A stretch of DNA of 64,000 nt from Arctopsyche grandis (Eukaryota > Arthropoda > Insecta > Trichoptera > Hydropsychidae). Below are positions 12,404 to 23,589 of this stretch, piece after piece (positions within the stretch are counted from its first letter, which is position 1; each line of letters begins with the position of its first letter). The notes under the pieces were generated by a model, which saw only the letters and a list, made by a program, of their open reading frames with translations, searched no databases and was not told the DNA's origin. The stretch is taken from the NCBI RefSeq assembly GCF_051622035.1, contig NC_135365.1:6665501-6729500 (forward strand). The letters are read 5' to 3'. The position numbers and the translations under genes are program-made.

Positions 12404-12409
12404 AATAAA
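12404..12409 (+). terminator. Poly(A) signal of gene 4
   Basis: AATAAA 132 bases after the stop codon. The gene 3 counterpart has AATGAA here and may use a nearby ATTAAA. Confidence 0.45.
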
Positions 12410-12694
12410 CGGATTCCTACATTAGATGAGATGTTTTATTTATCATCATCCATCACAAAACAAAGATATTTTGTCGTTTTGGCAATGAAATAGGGGCAGG
12501 GACGGATCCAAGAATTTTTCATGGGGGAGGAGGGTAGTAAAAAAAAACAGTATTACAATTTTTTTTTTAGTAGAAAACTTACTTCCATTTTAGAGAAATG
12601 TGACTTTCACAAATTGCTCATAACATAACAAAAATATCGCATTTATAATATTTAAATCTATTATATTATACAGCGAAAGCATATTTTAAGTGAA

Positions 12695-12960
12695 AATATA
12701 TTTTCACCAATTCAAGCAGTGAAAATGTATCAAACAATGAATTTACAACATACAACAACGAATTTATAACCCTAACAACCCAATCTTAAATGAATAGAGC
12801 CAGCCCCAACTTAATTAACCTGACCTATCCTAACCCCTAAATAATACCAACCCTAACAATTTAATATTAAATTAATAAAACCAACCCTGAAAATGTAACT
12901 GGTTATGATTTCACTGACACGTCAGTCAAAATATATTTTCACTGCTGTTATAATTTGACA
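12695..12960. mobile_element. MITE-like sequence bounded by AGTGAAAATATATTTT
   Basis: AGTGAAAATATATTTT at about 12700 occurs inverted near 12928-12945 (AAAATATATTTTCACTG). The interior is rich in CCTAAC and CCAACCC motifs on a low-complexity background. No target duplication was recognised, so the call is tentative. Confidence 0.35.
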
Positions 12961-13727
12961 CATATGTACATATGTATGTACATATATCATCGATTTTCAT
13001 TTTTATTTTTTTTTATTTATAGCTATCAAGTTACGTAGTTGGTACTAAAACGTTTAAATTTATTACATATATGTTAATCAATTTATTTGAGAATCGGTCA
13101 ATTAAATCTTATATTACGTTATCTAACATAGGAATATATAATATGTATGTATATTAACATAGTATTTTTATAAAATTCTATAGGGCCTGGATTCACAATA
13201 TTGTCGTATATTTAACTGTCGTTTTGTTTGTCTCGGAGCTTGAGTATTTATATTAAACGATCTACCCAAAGTTTTAACAATTTTGAAAATTGTTGAAGGC
13301 TAGGAAACATTTTTTTCTTATCCGTTTTAACGTATCAATCAGATAATTGATTAAATTTCGGGCGTATAAAACATTTATGATTTTTTTTTGAAAAATTTTG
13401 CTCAAAGGTAAAAATAAATGAATAATGGAGACAGTGCAATGAAATTAAATATTGATGACCAAAATGAGCAATATGGCAAATTATGAAAACGATTGAATAA
13501 GAGGCAAATCTTTTCCTGAATTGTAATCGTAAGTGAAACGTAAAGGAGGTTTGTAAAAAATGGAATTTAGTTAGGCTATTCGTCTAAGTTCTCGCTTTGC
13601 TAGAAGCATTTATGTCCACCCATTCTGAAATTTCATCTAGAACGTCTATTATTATGTATGTTTACAAAACCGATACGACGTTAATTTTTTTTAAATTTTT
13701 AAGTTGACTGGAAATTGTACCTCCCGT

Positions 13728-14340
13728 CAGTGGCGTAGCCAGGATTTTGTCAAGGGGGGGGGGGGGGGGTTGACAGGAAATAGGCAAGATAATTTATGTA
13801 ATTTATATTTAATTAATATAAAATCACAACATATAAAAATAAAGTAAATACATAATAAAAATATGGTATGAACTAAATTCAAATAAAATAAAAATAATGA
13901 ATACCTTAAAAAAGTATGAAATTCACAGATCCAATCTTCGTGTCTTTATTGTAAACATATCTAATATTTTTTCTGCACTAACATATATATCCCTATTAAT
14001 ATTTAATAAAGCAAGTCCATTTAGTCGATTTTCCGACATCGTATTTCTTAAATATGTTTTTAGTCGTCGTAGTGTGGAAAAGCTCCGTTCGTTCACTTGT
14101 GGCTGTTGTCACCGGAAGTGTTGCTAGAATTTTTAGAAGTATGTAAATATTGGGGAATATTGAAGGATTGTAAATTGCAATTGCAGCTAGTGCGTTTTTT
14201 TGTCGATTTTCACTAGTACTTATATATTGCCACCACATTTCCAACTCTTCAGTTAGAATGCAAGGCCCACATTATATATTGGTTGTAAATTTCCCCCAAA
14301 GTCTTTATCTTATTTTTTAAAACACTTGATGGCTGAGAGC
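13728..14340 (-). pseudogene. Degraded hAT transposon with CAGTGGCG terminus
   Basis: CAGTGGCGTAGCCAGGA starts at 13728 and is followed by a run of 16 G, a typical hAT end. On the minus strand, 14244-13996 encodes a recognisable C-terminal transposase fragment (LLKILATLPVTTATSERTEL) matching the hAT dimerisation motif, frameshifted afterwards. The element sits in a dispersed repeat also present at 24200-24250. Its right terminus was not found. Confidence 0.55.
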
Positions 14341-14393
14341 TTTTTCCATCGGGAACACGTATCCTCTTTTTACTTTATCTATGTACGTAGTGA

Positions 14394-15290
14394 CTAGGGA
14401 TCCCAAATATTTGTCGACTTCAACTATTCGAATATCGAATAGTAAATCAAGAGCTATTAGAATATTCGAAATTTAAAAAAAGGTGATTACTTATGAACTA
14501 AGCATAAATTACATTATATTTATATATGTAATATATTACAATTAAAAAAACATAAAACTAAAATATTACACACTTAAAATATAAGATAAAAATTTATAAA
14601 ACCCTTCTGCTGTTATTAAAGATTAATAATTATTATTAATTATTAACACTATTTTTGCTTAATTATTTGATTGTGGTTTCAACGGGAGTATGAACATGAA
14701 TTAAAATTTTCATAATATCAATTTCATTCTTAGAAACAGTATTGAAATTATATTCTTTCAGTGTTATGTTTACACTTTCTTAAACTTGAATAAATCGTCT
14801 TATCATAAATGCCATTGAATTACACCTCGTTTTTACATCCAATAATAATTTCATTTTTTTATTTTCTTTTTTCATTATGATTTCTTGTAAAAATGTTATA
14901 TTTCGCCGGTGACTTCTTAAATATTCGTATTATTTTTCTGATGTTTTCTAAAATTTCGTAGAGATTACTATCAATCGAAAAGTGATTTTCTTCAAACATT
15001 TCTGTATTTAATAAATAAAAATCCGTTTCTTCACATGCAGACATTTCATCTTCCTCATTATCTTCATTTTCATCACAATTATCCCTATTACATATTTAAT
15101 TTTCTTCATAATCGTCAGCTTCTTCGTCATCACTCTTTTCATATTGATTTTGTGTATTTATTTTATAAAAAAATATATACATGAATAATATTCGAATAGT
15201 TGATGAAATATTCGAATAACGAATGGCTGAAAAATCAGACGAATAATTCAAATACTCGAATATTCGAATATTCGATTGGGATCATGCGAA
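14394..15290 (-). pseudogene. Degraded hAT (Hermes/Ac-like) element with TATTCGAATA-rich ends
   Basis: Both ends are rich in ATTCGAATA motifs (14415-14470 and 15187-15275) next to AGGGATCCCAA and, inverted, TTGGGATC. The minus strand around 15044-14760 encodes fragments of a hAT middle region: SNLYEILENIRKIIRIFKKSPAKYN in pieces, then MKLLLDVKTRCNSM, the usual context of the LDVxTRWNS motif with Trp changed to Cys. Frames are broken and no full transposase remains. Confidence 0.55.
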
Positions 15291-15314
15291 AATTCTAATG
15301 ATCGCAATAAAACT

Positions 15315-15830
15315 GTAATTTTTTGAGTTCATTGGACTTTGTGTAGCATCTTGATGTAAAATGTCCTACTTTCACATCCATGCGTCATCACTGACAGAAC
15401 ACATTGATCGAAGATCTTTGTCTTCAGGCAACGTGGCATTTTTGAAAACGGCCTTCATTCTATCTACTCTATCTTAATTTCATACGTCTCTTTATTTCTT
15501 CTTTATTACAACCGGACATGTCTATTTTTTGTCCTAGATATAAATAATTATTGACTATTTCTACTATTTAATCATCTATTGAAAGCCCGATGGCATTCAA
15601 TAGATGATTAAATTATATTCTATTGAATGCCAATTGATTAAATTCATTCAAATTCTATTGAATGCCATCAGGCTTGCAATAACTATTGATCATTAGTTTG
15701 GTCTTAAATACGTTAATTGTTAATCCTACTTTCCCTGTCCAGCTGTGTTAGTTTGTTAAAGTAAGTCAGTTGGATTGCGAGCTATTAATACTATTTCATC
15801 TGTGAACCGAAGATGAAGAAGCAATCGTTG
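15315..15830 (-). pseudogene. Degraded RTE-type LINE fragment
   Basis: On the minus strand it follows the same order as the RTE copy at 47450-47870: a corrupted FADD region, CMPDSIPLDD-like CKPDGI, a CGKDGEIKRRMK-like stretch and VMTYGCETWT-like VMTHGCES. A small tandem and inverted duplication of a GCATTCAATAGATGATTAAA unit lies at about 15570-15670. Several frameshifts. Confidence 0.6.
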
Positions 15831-15959
15831 AAGTATGTATAAAATTTATTAGAATTGGAAATAAACTTTTGAGCTTTTTTCTTATAATGTTGTGCAATAT
15901 CAATTGGAGTTAATTCTATATATGTATGTACTTTCATATTGACAAAATGAAAAAAAAAT

Positions 15960-16065
15960 AGAGAATGATCACAAGATCAGAAACTATTATTAATAGACCT
16001 AAGATGTATTATGAATATAACGTATTAACAATAAAAAGCATTTCAAAATCAAAATCCACGTATGT
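15960..16065 (+). mobile_element. 3' tail of Jockey-like LINE
   Basis: Matches the last 100 bases of the LINE 3' UTR also seen at 18490-18595, ending AATAAAAAGCATTTCAAAA. Confidence 0.45.
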
Positions 16066-16069
16066 ACCT

Positions 16070-16650
16070 ACATATTAAATTTAAATCGTACTTTTACTCT
16101 CCAACATTTTATATTATTTGGTCATATAAAAAAATTCTCTAAGACAATATGCTATTCAAAATTTATGCATTTTATGTTTATATAAGGATATTTAGTTACA
16201 AATTATAGTGGGATTATAGATATATTCTACATCGTAATAATTTTATTATTCATTTAACAATTTCGTATTGTTATCTTAATTTTTTTCAACAATCTCATAA
16301 ATCACTCAACGGATTGGGCTCAAACTTTTTTACACGTAATAGGTACATATACATATATGTACACGTAATAGGTATGATAAATTTCATACACGTGTATGAT
16401 AAATTTCATACATTAGTATTTTTGAAGATAACAGTATCCAATTTTATTGAATAGTAACAAAATTCCCCGAAAAACATAATTGAATCTAATCAGCATATTC
16501 GATGATTAGATTATGATTAATTATATAAAAGCAGTTCAATCGATTGTCCAAAATATTTTACAGCCAATGAGGTATTGGCAATTTTTTAAATAATTATTTT
16601 TTGTAAAATTTTTATTGTTTTGTTATGTTGAACTGTGTTTAAGCTACATA
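16070..16650. other. AT-rich stretch, no gene recognised
   Basis: Only short direct duplications are seen, for example TACACGTAATAGGTA at about 16333 and 16361, and GATAAATTTCATACA at 16375 and 16397. Confidence 0.5.
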
Positions 16651-16654
16651 TATG

Positions 16655-16830
16655 TATTTGGGGCCGAGCGCCGTTCACCCGTTCTTAATTATGAATGAAT
16701 GTGTATGTGCGACTTAGTATGTGTGTACGCTACCGCACAGTGCATCTGACATTGATGTCACCCGTCGCTCGGCTTGACTTTGCTAGGCGCCCAATATCAG
16801 AAGCACATGTCAGACACTCAGTGCCAGGTC
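16655..16830 (-). mobile_element. Helitron body fragment
   Basis: Shares GCCGTTCACCCGTTC...ATGATGAATG-type and CACCCGTCGCTCGGC blocks with 140-225 and 41150-41290. No ends are visible. Confidence 0.4.
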
Positions 16831-17455
16831 CCCGTTACCCCACTTTTTGCCTCAAAAGCTGGCCAAAAATCAGAAATTCAAATTTTTACAAATTGAGTTT
16901 ATGTTGGGATCCCAAAGTAGGTAGATAAATATGATGTTATACTGTGGAGTCCATACCTGGGTTAAGCTCACGAGCCAAATGTAGTCGCAGTCGAATCCTG
17001 TCATTTGTGTGATACGCTTGTTTTTGTTCGCGACATTTTGTTGCTAAATAACTTTCCTTGTGATTATTTTTTATTACATACCTCTTTTATGTTTCACTTA
17101 AGATTACTATTAAGATAAAATTTTACCTCTAATCCGATCGTTTTCATCCTTTGCCATTTATTTTATTTTGGTCATCAGTATAATGCTAAAAGTGTTTTTG
17201 GTGGAAAAACTTAGTATAGACGTTGAAGAACAAGATATATACATATGTACATATGTATATACACCAGATTGAACTAAGTTTCATTCCTTTTAAAATTTTA
17301 TTTTACTTGTTTCAACCTGTCAACAAACCCTACTATTTTCACTTAGGTTTTCTTTACTTTTTTGTACAAATTGATGTTTTTAAACGTATTGTTCTGTTCC
17401 ATTTCCACAATCTTTGAATCTGCTTTAGGTCAACGACTTTAGAGAGTCTTTAATT
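16830..17455. other. No gene or element recognised
   Basis: Mostly unique AT-rich sequence with a single short ACATATGTACATATGTATATAC motif near 17241. The open frames here show no family features. Confidence 0.45.
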
Positions 17456-17538
17456 AATATTATGTATTAGATGTATTATAAGAATTGTAAATAGGTTTTT
17501 GAGCTCTTTTTCCTATTACGCTATACATATTAACATTA

Positions 17539-18437
17539 TCATATATATAAAGACGGTAATCTGTGTGTGTGTGGGTGTGTGTGTGTGTCCTAACTCTCAC
17601 CGAACATGATGAATCAACCAGTATGGGGAACAAAATTTTTTTTTTTTCACATTTTTCATTTTTTCAGTTTTTTCATTTTTTTCATTTTTTCAGTTTTTTC
17701 ATTTTTTTCAGTTTTTCAGTTTTTTTCATTTTTTTCATTTTTTCAGTTTTTTTTTTTCATTTTTTTCATTTTTTCATTTTTTTCATTTTTTCAGTTTTTC
17801 AGTTTTTTCATTTTTTTCATTTTTTCATTTTTTTCATTTTTTCAGTTTTTTCATTTTTTTCATTTTTTCAGTTTTTTCATTTTTTTCATTTTTTCAGTTT
17901 TTTCATTTTTTTCATTTTTTCAGTTTTTTCTTTTTTTCAGTTTTTTCATTTTTTTCATTTTTTCAGTTTTTTCATTTTTTTCAGTTTTTTCATTTTTTCA
18001 GTTTTTTCATTTTTTTCAGTTTTTTCATTTTTTTCATTTTTTCAGTTTTTTCATTTTTTCAGTTTTTTCATTTTTTCAGTTTTTTCATTTTTTTCATTTT
18101 TTCAGTTTTTTCATTTTTTTCATTTTTTCAGTTTTTTCATTTTTTCAGTTTTTTTCATTTTTTTCATTTTTTCAGTTTTTCAGTTTCCCAGTTTTTTCAG
18201 GCCCCGGGGTGCAGAAGGCATCGGGGGCGCTGGGGGCGCCGGAGGCGTCGGCGGCGCTGGGGCCGAAGGCCCCGGAGCGACGGAAGCGCCGGGGGCGAAG
18301 GCCCCGGGGTGCCGGAGGCGTCGGCGATACACAAAATGTAATTCGTAATTCGTAATCACTTCGTAATTTGTCATTCGTAATTCGTGCATCAATTCCTTTT
18401 CGAAACCACCCGTTGAAATCAACGGGTCTAACACTAG
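17539..18437 (+). mobile_element. Non-autonomous Helitron copy C with clear ends
   Basis: The 5' end is A|TC at 17538/17539 (TCATATATATAAAGACGG). The 3' end is CTAG at 18434-18437 followed by host T. A hairpin CCCGTTGA-AA-TCAACGGG (18409-18426) lies 11 bases upstream of the end, the Helitron signature. Comparison with uninterrupted LINE copies supports insertion between A and T with no duplication. Inside are a (TTTTTTCA/TTTTTCAG)n array and a GC-rich block, and no coding sequence, so mobility would depend on an autonomous partner. Confidence 0.8.
17633..18190 (+). repeat. T-rich minisatellite (TTTTTTCA / TTTTTCAG)n inside Helitron C
   Basis: About 560 bases of alternating 8-9-base units. 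The long Phe-rich open frames in all three frames are a by-product. A GC-rich block with GGCGCCGGAGGCG-type units follows directly (18198-18325), an abrupt change in composition. Confidence 0.9.
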
Positions 18438-18646
18438 TAATAACATAATACTATGATTACTAACAAAATTAATTTAAAATTGTAAAATAGAAAATGATCA
18501 GTAGATCAGTAGCTATTAAAATAGATATAAGATGTATTGTGAACATAATTTAGTCATAATAAAAAGCATTTAAAAATCAAAAAATCAAAATTTCCACAAC
18601 CTTTTCGCCAGCATTCTTATACCTACTAGTTTCGAAGCATTCTTAA

Positions 18647-19168
18647 GAGGGCTGTACACCTGAAACCTTAATTTTGTTACCGTTCCTTTCTTCGATATAT
18701 ATATTGAGTGTATGTATATATTGAGTGAATGCGACAATATATATCAATATATATATTGAGTGAATGCGACAGTTGCGCTTCGACCAGATAAAACGTATTT
18801 TAAATTGACAAAATCGAGGTTTCGTATTCTACTATTTTCTCCTCCAAAACTGGACCAATTTTTAAAAAAATTTCATCATCGATATGAGAAAGATACTTTC
18901 TGTGCATCTATCGGCGTATTTTTTTTTAAATCGACCGTTAAATAAGCACGCTGGACTCGTTTCGTGGGTGTAAAAAAGAGGCGATTTTATAGATGTTTGG
19001 CGGCTCCTAGCTCATATAAAAAATAATTAATCAAAAAAAATAAAACGACAGACGCACCGCAATAGTGGATATCCATAGCATATTAAAAAAATATTTCTCT
19101 AGTGCCATAATTGAGAAAGGGAGAAGTATAGTACGTTTGTATGGACAAGGCACTGTTGTCCAGCCCTC
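18647..19168. mobile_element. 522-base MITE with TTAA target sites
   Basis: TTAA at 18643-18646 and 19169-19172 flank inverted termini GAGGGCTGTACACC and (complement) GAGGGCTGGACAAC. TTAA duplication and short G/C-starting termini fit piggyBac-type non-autonomous elements. The interior has direct repeats of ATATATTGAGTGAATGCGACA (18720-18772) and no transposase. Confidence 0.65.
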
Positions 19169-19172
19169 TTAA

Positions 19173-20150
19173 CGGGTGTACTTAGTACAAACACACATGC
19201 ATATATAAAATGAAAAAAAAAATCGTATGTAAACATTGTATGGATTCAAATCTCGGGTATCTTTAAATATATCCATAATGTTATAATATATGTACATATG
19301 CATATTGTGTTTGGATTTGAAACAACGCGATACGCACATAAGGGCTTTCACTTTCGCTTGAAATAATATCGAGTTTGATTAAATATAATACGCCTGAGCT
19401 TTCGCATATTTACAGAGAGTTAGTGTAACGTGTATGCGCGAAACGTGTCGGTTTGAATTTACGAATATCAATTCTTTGAAGTTGATGTTGTTTTTTAATA
19501 CTAAATGTATTCGGATATGTTTCAGAAAGCTTACAAATTAAAAAGGTTAACGGTTTGATTGAACTCGTTACCGAGAAGCCGTAGAAAGTCACTTGTTTTT
19601 CCCAAGTGGAAATATTAAAACTTCACATTTTAACTTTAACTTAAGCATACGTATAAATTTCATTCGAGTTTTTCAATGCGATTTTTCTGTACTTTGCTTG
19701 CGAAAACTTTCTCCTCAGACGTTCGCATTTATTTTTATGCAAAAAGTGTTTAAACTCTTTGTAAATAAAGTTGAGCACGCTGTGTGCAGATCGTTTGATA
19801 TTATCAAATGTAAACAAATGAAAATTAGAAGAAATTTATGCACTTTTCATATCAAACTTAAATCATTAATTTAGTTTATCCAAGTGTTAACTTCTTTAGC
19901 GACGAATGAATTGAAAAATGGTTACGGAAATTTTTACCAGAGGTCGTTTAGGGGCGTTTAGATCAACACACACCCCTCCACTCTCGCTCAGCATTGCCAC
20001 CCTCTGCACCCCCGCTGCCTCGTTTCCATCAACTTGTAATACTTTCCTTCTAACCCCTCACCCCCCTTCAACTGACAATAGGTTTGGAACAATTTGGAAG
20101 TTTAACTTTGACCGTGCGTGGTCAAATTAAAATAGTTAAATATTCGAACT
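19173..20150. other. No gene recognised; one C-rich patch
   Basis: Unique sequence. The C-rich patch at 19970-20075 has CACCCC and CCCCTCAC motifs. The 93-codon frame at 19593-19874 has no recognisable features. Confidence 0.4.
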
Positions 20151-20590
20151 GCATTTTACAACGTCAATCATACAAAGTCAATAACACAAAGTCAGTAAAA
20201 CAAAGTCAATAATACAATGTAAGTAATACAAAGTCAATAATACAAAATCTATAATAAAAAGTCAATAATACAAAGTAAATAATAAAAAGTCAGTAATACA
20301 ATGTCTGTAATACAAAGTCAATAATACACAGTCAATAATACAAAGGAAATAATACAAAGGCAATAATACAATGTCAGTAATACAAAGTCAATAATATAAA
20401 GTCAATAATATAAAATCTATAATAAGTCAATAATACAAAGTAAATAATACAAAGTAAATAATACAAAGGCAATAATACAATGACAATAATAAGAGGTCAA
20501 TAATACAAGGTCAATAATACAAAGTCAATAATACAAAGTCAATAATAAAAAGTCAACAACACAAAGTAAATAATATTATTAGCTTTGTAT
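20150..20590 (+). repeat. Minisatellite of ACAAAGTCAATAAT (about 14 bases)
   Basis: About 30 imperfect copies, with variants such as GTAAATAAT, GTCAGTAAT and TCTATAAT. The solo LTR at 20609 inserted at its right edge. Confidence 0.9.
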
Positions 20591-20608
20591 TAACAAAGTT
20601 AATAATAT

Positions 20609-20991
20609 TGTTACGTACGCCGTGGATTGAGCGAATTGTACTTAGACCAACGGATATCTGTTATCGGTTAACTAAATGCATGCACTTACTTCCAAAGATT
20701 ATATCTGGACTCTAAGTGCATTTAGGCTAAACAATGACCGTTATTAGTTATTTCTCAGAATCGGTATGGGAAGACCCAATCTCTTGGAAATACATATCCG
20801 AATACGTGACTATACAACAGGTAAACAGATTAGGCGTCCTAAGAGATCTACCCTTTATAAGGCGGTACGTAGGCGATATAATTCATTCTGGACTTAGCAG
20901 TGACACTGCGTGTATCTCCTGAATCATCAATAAATGCTGTGAGACGACTGTTGGCCTTTTACTTGGATCCTCCACCCACCCCTACGCAACA
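20609..20991 (+). mobile_element. Solo LTR (Ty3/gypsy-like), 383 bases, ATAT duplication
   Basis: Starts TGTTACGTACGCCG and ends CCTACGCAACA. ATAT precedes (20605-20608) and follows (20992-20995). A TTTATAAGG box (about 20853) and AATAAA (about 20929) fit the U3-R-U5 layout. There is no internal coding region or second LTR, so it is a recombined remnant. ATAT targets are known for several Drosophila gypsy-group elements; the family assignment is inference. Confidence 0.7.
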
Positions 20992-20999
20992 ATATTAAC

Positions 21000-21450
21000 G
21001 CATTTGCTTCTATCTCTGTTTCATATTGACCATAAATATCTCTACCATCAATATCTCAATAACCATCAATATTTCCACCTTACTTAGTCAGTACTATTGT
21101 CAATGTATTTAAGCCTTAATAATTAAGGTATCGTTAATAATAGGAATGGTCTCAAGTGTGATGTGTATGAATGCACTTCAAGTTGAAATTAATGATTTTG
21201 TACTTGATTGTACCGCCCATCCCACTATGTGAGATGATTTCCATCGCTTTACATGTGATAAGAAATGAGCAATAACGTCTACATAGATTTCAGAGTCATA
21301 GTTTTAAGACAGTTGCATTTTTATACAAATGTCCGGAAGTTGTCAAACTGATCTTTGTAAAGATATTTTATGGGTTGAAATCAAGCGTATGAATGTGCTT
21401 TTGCTATATAACTGAGATTACCGTAGCACATGTGAATTAATTTTGCATAG
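21000..21450. other. No gene recognised
   Basis: Unique AT-rich sequence between the solo LTR and the LINE. A run of CATCAATAT-type motifs at 21040-21080 is the only structure noted. Confidence 0.4.
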
Positions 21451-21452
21451 TA

Positions 21453-23417
21453 TTGTCCCTTATTTCATATCATTTTTTTCCAAAATGGTTTAGTCCCGAA
21501 TTAAAAAACCTAATACATAAAAAAAAAAGTGTGCACAAATTATTCAAAATTTATAACTCTACACACATATATATTGAATTCAAAAAACTAAGAGCTTTGT
21601 GTAAACTACATATATCCAAATGTTTTAAACTTTATATTAAAAAAACAGAATCATTCATTGATTCAAATTCCAAATATTTTTGGTCATTTACTAAAGAATT
21701 AAACAACAATAAAACATATATACCAGAAAACATTCAACTTAACGGTAAATTTGTTGACAATACTAATGATTCAGTCAATCTTTTTGCTGATTTTTTCAAA
21801 TCGATCTATGTCAAAAACAACAACAATAATTCTAATTATAGCATTGTAAATAATAATGTCCTGATTTCACCTTTACATTCTATAAATATATCTATTCAAA
21901 AATTGATTAACAAAATAAATGCCTTAGATATATCTAAATCTGCGGGTCCTGACAACATACCCCCAATTTTTATCAAGAATTGTGCCAATGTATTAACTTA
22001 TCCTCTTTTTAATCTCTTTAATCAATCTATTTCCACTGGTATATTTCCCAATTCTTGGAAGTCTGGCTATTTAATACCTCTCCATAAAAATGGGGATAAA
22101 CATAATGTAATGAACTATAGAGCCATCTGTCAACTATCAACTATTCCAAAACTTTTTGAAAGTTTAGTATTAGACGAATTTATTCCTTTCATTAATAACA
22201 TTATTATTCCACAACAACATGGTTTTACCTCTGGTAGATCTACCTTATCCAATTTATTATTATATGAAAATTTTATTTCTAGTGCCTTATCTGTTAAATT
22301 GCAAGTTGACTCAATTTACACTGATTTCAGTAAAGCATTTGACAAAGTTGATATTGAGATTTTATTATATAAACTAAACAGTATCGGAATCAGCGGTGTA
22401 TTACTAAACTGGTTTCGGAGCTATTTGTCCAATAGATCATTATTAGTTAAAATCGGCCATTCTAAATCTTACTCCTTTAATCCAACTAGTGGCGTTCCCC
22501 AAGGATCTCACATGGGACCAGTCCTATTCAATATTTTTATAAATGATATTATAAATATATTTAATGATGTTAAAGTGCTCTTATTTGCAGACGATTTAAA
22601 AATATTTAAATGTATAAAAGACACTAACGATTGTGCTACTTTACAAACTAATTTAAACTCATTAAACGATTGGTGTTCTTTTAATAAATTATATTTAAAC
22701 ATTAAGAAGTGTTCTGTTGTCAGGTTCAGTAGGTCAAATAACAAAATTATTTATAATTATCATATAAATAATGAATCATTACCATCATCATCGCTAATTA
22801 AAGATCTAGGAGTTATTTTTGACGACAAATTAACTTTTAATTCTCATATAAATTTTATCACAAAAAATGCCATCAAAACACTTGGTTTCTTAATAAGAAA
22901 TAGTACTCACTTCAAAAATGTAAATACGATTAAAATTTTATACACCACTCTGGTTAGAAACCAATTAGAGTACAATTCTACCATTTGGTCTCCTTATTTA
23001 ATGAAACAAATTAACATAATAGAGTCAGTGCAAATAAAGTTCATTAGATTCATCAAATTTAAATTTTTTAAAAGTCATAATCACTATGTCAGTAACGTTA
23101 TTATTTATAGGAAACTTAATTTGCTAAAATTATATGACAGAAGGAAAATTAACGATATTTCAGTTCTGTGTGGTCTTCTTAATGGCACTATTAAATGCTC
23201 TGACTTGGTGAGTTTAGTGTGCTTCCATGTGCCGGGTAGATCAATTAGATGTAACCATCTTTTTGATATGCCCAGGTTTACTACTAATTACTCATTGAAC
23301 TCAGCTATGTTGAGACTGCATAGAGTTGGAAACGAATTGTCCATGGTCGATTTATTCATTGTTAATAAATATAACATGAAATCTATTTTATTTAAATATT
23401 TTTTTAATATATTGTAA
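21453..23417 (+). CDS. Jockey-like non-LTR retrotransposon reverse transcriptase, 5'-truncated
   Basis: An unbroken 654-codon frame. Motifs in order: PKWFSPELKNLIHKKK (residues 10-25), linker ending SAGPDNIPP (163-171), RT block with NYRAICQLSTIPKLFE (221-236), motif A YTDFSKAFDKVD (289-300), motif B GVPQGSHMGPVLF (347-359), catalytic FADD (378-381), DLGVIFDD, and a typical C-terminal LVRNQLEYNSTIWSP region. The N-terminal endonuclease (about 220 residues in full-length ORF2) is missing, as expected from 5' truncation, so the annotated Met is not the element's real start. The 3' UTR ends in (TAAAA)n at 23538-23580. The open frame suggests recent insertion. Jockey clade rather than CR1 is a motif-based judgement. 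Confidence 0.85.
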   Translation: MSLISYHFFPKWFSPELKNLIHKKKSVHKLFKIYNSTHIYIEFKKLRALCKLHISKCFKLYIKKTESFIDSNSKYFWSFTKELNNNKTYIPENIQLNGKFVDNTNDSVNLFADFFKSIYVKNNNNNSNYSIVNNNVLISPLHSINISIQKLINKINALDISKSAGPDNIPPIFIKNCANVLTYPLFNLFNQSISTGIFPNSWKSGYLIPLHKNGDKHNVMNYRAICQLSTIPKLFESLVLDEFIPFINNIIIPQQHGFTSGRSTLSNLLLYENFISSALSVKLQVDSIYTDFSKAFDKVDIEILLYKLNSIGISGVLLNWFRSYLSNRSLLVKIGHSKSYSFNPTSGVPQGSHMGPVLFNIFINDIINIFNDVKVLLFADDLKIFKCIKDTNDCATLQTNLNSLNDWCSFNKLYLNIKKCSVVRFSRSNNKIIYNYHINNESLPSSSLIKDLGVIFDDKLTFNSHINFITKNAIKTLGFLIRNSTHFKNVNTIKILYTTLVRNQLEYNSTIWSPYLMKQINIIESVQIKFIRFIKFKFFKSHNHYVSNVIIYRKLNLLKLYDRRKINDISVLCGLLNGTIKCSDLVSLVCFHVPGRSIRCNHLFDMPRFTTNYSLNSAMLRLHRVGNELSMVDLFIVNKYNMKSILFKYFFNIL

Positions 23418-23589
23418 TTTATTTTGTAGTATATGAATGTATGTGTATTTTTCTTTTATATTTCATTTTAATTTTTTTTTTTTCTTTTTCTTTCTCTATT
23501 TCCAACATGTAAAATGGTCAATTTTTTCTTGACCGTAAAATAAAATAAAATAAAAAAATAAAATAAAAAATAAAAAAATATGCAATTTC

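Larger units (their letters stand above)
17455..18600 (+). mobile_element. Jockey-like LINE 3' end split by a Helitron
   Basis: The left part (17470-17538) and the right part (18438-18595) join into the same LINE 3' UTR that is continuous, inverted, at 2684-2875 and 5865-6060. The Helitron at 17539-18437 interrupts it. Confidence 0.7.

Noticed and set aside
12770-12900. CCTAAC/CCCTAA motifs suggesting interstitial telomere repeats
   Set aside because: Motifs are irregularly spaced and not tandem; they do not form TTAGG arrays.
17563-18355. Phe-rich frames of 249 and 261 codons
   Set aside because: Open in several frames only because of the T-rich minisatellite inside a Helitron.
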